A stretch of 7,404 bases of DNA, from assembly GCA_030638405.1 (NCBI GenBank), contig DAOWER010000073.1, positions 1 through 7,404 on the forward strand, written 5' to 3'. The stretch comes from Candidatus Eiseniibacteriota bacterium (lineage in GTDB: Bacteria > Joyebacterota > Joyebacteria > Joyebacterales > Joyebacteraceae). The notes below the pieces were generated by a model. The model worked only from the letters and a program-made list of their open reading frames with translations. It was not told the DNA's origin and made no database searches. Shown piece by piece: positions 6,445-7,404 of this stretch (the first letter of the stretch is position 1; the number at the start of each line of letters is the position of its first letter). Made by a program: the position numbers and the translations under genes.

Positions 6445-7404
6445 ATGAGGGACCCAAGATACGCGAAGCTCGCTGGAGTGCTGGTCAACTACTCTGTGGC
6501 CGTCGAGAAGGGCGACCTCGTCGCCATCCAGGGCTCAGCGATAGCCGAGCCGCTTCTGGCGGAGATCTACCGCGCGGTCCTCGAGGCGGGGGCCCACCCA
6601 ATCCTCAGAGTGCAGCTGCCGGGCCTGACGGAAATGTTCTTCAAGCTCGCGAAGCAGCACCAGCTCAAGTACGTCAACCCCGTGGCCGAGTTCGAGATTG
6701 AGAACCTTGACAAGGTCATCTCGCTTTGGGCGGACTCCAACACCAAGAGCCTCGCCAACGTGGACTCCAAGAGGCAGGCCGTGAGGAGCAAGGCGACGAG
6801 CAAGCTCTTCATGCGATTCATGCAGCGCGAGTCGGAGGGCGACCTCAAGTGGGTGGGAACACAGTTCCCTTGCAACGCCTCGGCTCAGGACGCCGAGATG
6901 TCGCTCGAGGAGTACGAGGACTTCGTGCTCAGGGCCTGCATGCTGCACCTCAAGGATCCAATCGCGGCGTGGAAGAGGGTGCACGGCAAGCAGAAGAAGA
7001 TCTGCAAGCAGCTGAACGAGCGTAAGAAGATCAGAGTGGTTGCCGAGGGGACCGATCTTACGATGAACGTCGAGGGTCGTACGTGGGTCAACTGCGACGG
7101 CCAGGCGAACATGCCGGACGGCGAGATCTTCACGGGCCCCATCGAGGACTCGGTGGAGGGCACCGTGTCCTTCTCCTTCCCCGCATACTACTCCGGCAGG
7201 GAGGCGGACGGTGTCAAGCTGACCTTCAAGAAGGGCAAGGTCGTCAAGGCGCGCGCGTCCAAGAACGAGGATTTCCTCCACGCGATGCTCGACTCCGACG
7301 ATGGAGCGCGCCGCGTGGGCGAGTTCGCAATCGGCACCAACTACTCCATCCAGAAATTCACGAAAAACACGCTGTTCGACGAGAAGATCGTCGGCACCTT
7401 CCAC
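6445..7404 (+). CDS. M29-family metallo-aminopeptidase, copy 2, 3'-truncated by the window edge
   Basis: The frame is open from ATG 6445 to the last base, giving 320 codons without a stop; about 50 residues are missing if it has the length of copy 1. It aligns with copy 1 without any gap, with about 203 of 320 residues identical by hand count. Metal-ligand positions visible here match exactly: Glu227 (MPDGEIFTGP), Glu293 (VGEFAIGTN) and His320, the very last codon. The later His, Asp and Tyr lie outside the window, so activity cannot be fully judged. The start is preceded by AGGAG (6435-6439) at 5 nt, with the ribosome site directly abutting the TAA of copy 1, so translation is probably linked. 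Divergence is greatest around residues 91-135, which may give different specificity or pairing. Identification is secure even though it is partial. Confidence 0.94.
   Translation, partial: MRDPRYAKLAGVLVNYSVAVEKGDLVAIQGSAIAEPLLAEIYRAVLEAGAHPILRVQLPGLTEMFFKLAKQHQLKYVNPVAEFEIENLDKVISLWADSNTKSLANVDSKRQAVRSKATSKLFMRFMQRESEGDLKWVGTQFPCNASAQDAEMSLEEYEDFVLRACMLHLKDPIAAWKRVHGKQKKICKQLNERKKIRVVAEGTDLTMNVEGRTWVNCDGQANMPDGEIFTGPIEDSVEGTVSFSFPAYYSGREADGVKLTFKKGKVVKARASKNEDFLHAMLDSDDGARRVGEFAIGTNYSIQKFTKNTLFDEKIVGTFH

Noticed and set aside
5463..6488. Long minus-strand open frame (341 codons) opposite M29 copy 1
   Set aside because: It is the antisense shadow of a well-conserved gene; G+C-rich codon use removes stops on the other strand. 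The similar minus frame at 6535-7404 exists only because the two M29 genes are paralogues.
1..7404. Defence, mobile or biosynthetic system
   Set aside because: No transposase, integrase, nuclease, repeat array, toxin-antitoxin pair or biosynthetic core enzyme was found; all genes belong to common chromosomal families with even base composition.

Overview
This is an ordinary-looking stretch of chromosome from a bacterium with high G+C (roughly 60-65% by eye). All seven supported genes lie on the + strand. The host cannot be named from this window. High G+C, frequent GTG starts next to clear Shine-Dalgarno sites, and the mix of housekeeping and peptide-degrading genes fit many phyla. No mobile element, CRISPR array, phage gene, tRNA or rRNA was seen.

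Layout. Positions 2-1798 hold the 3' six-sevenths or so of a prolyl oligopeptidase (S9A) gene that begins upstream of the window. Two small stand-alone genes follow: an SRPBCC/AHSA1-like ligand-binding protein (1858-2313, GTG start) and a GNAT N-acetyltransferase (2385-2807). A possible 21-codon ORF between them ends in a TGA that overlaps the GNAT ATG. A 182-bp gap contains a good sigma70-like promoter (TTGCGA, 17 nt, TATCAT) and a small leader hairpin ahead of a VOC-superfamily gene (2990-3343). A 314-bp non-coding gap follows. It opens with a strong 15-bp hairpin, continues as a C-rich, G-poor tract that suggests Rho-dependent termination, and carries a second TATCAT element. Next come nadE, the two-domain glutamine-hydrolysing NAD+ synthetase (3658-5301), and two tandem M29 metallo-aminopeptidase genes (5328-6434 and 6445 to the window end). 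These three are spaced 26 and 10 nt apart and are probably co-transcribed.

How the genes fit together. The prolyl oligopeptidase and the two M29 aminopeptidases are all peptide-catabolism enzymes, but they sit in separate transcription units, so any pathway link is an inference. The two M29 copies align without gaps over the 320 residues visible in both, with about 203 identical residues (63%) by hand count, and every metal-ligand position visible in both copies is kept. They are therefore an old, maintained duplication rather than an assembly artefact. The short gene products (SRPBCC, GNAT, VOC) have family-level assignments only, and their substrates cannot be read from sequence.

I looked for a novel system and did not find one. 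The most useful leads are the tandem M29 pair beside nadE, the shortened loop in its active site, and the regulatory structures around 2808-2990 and 3344-3657.
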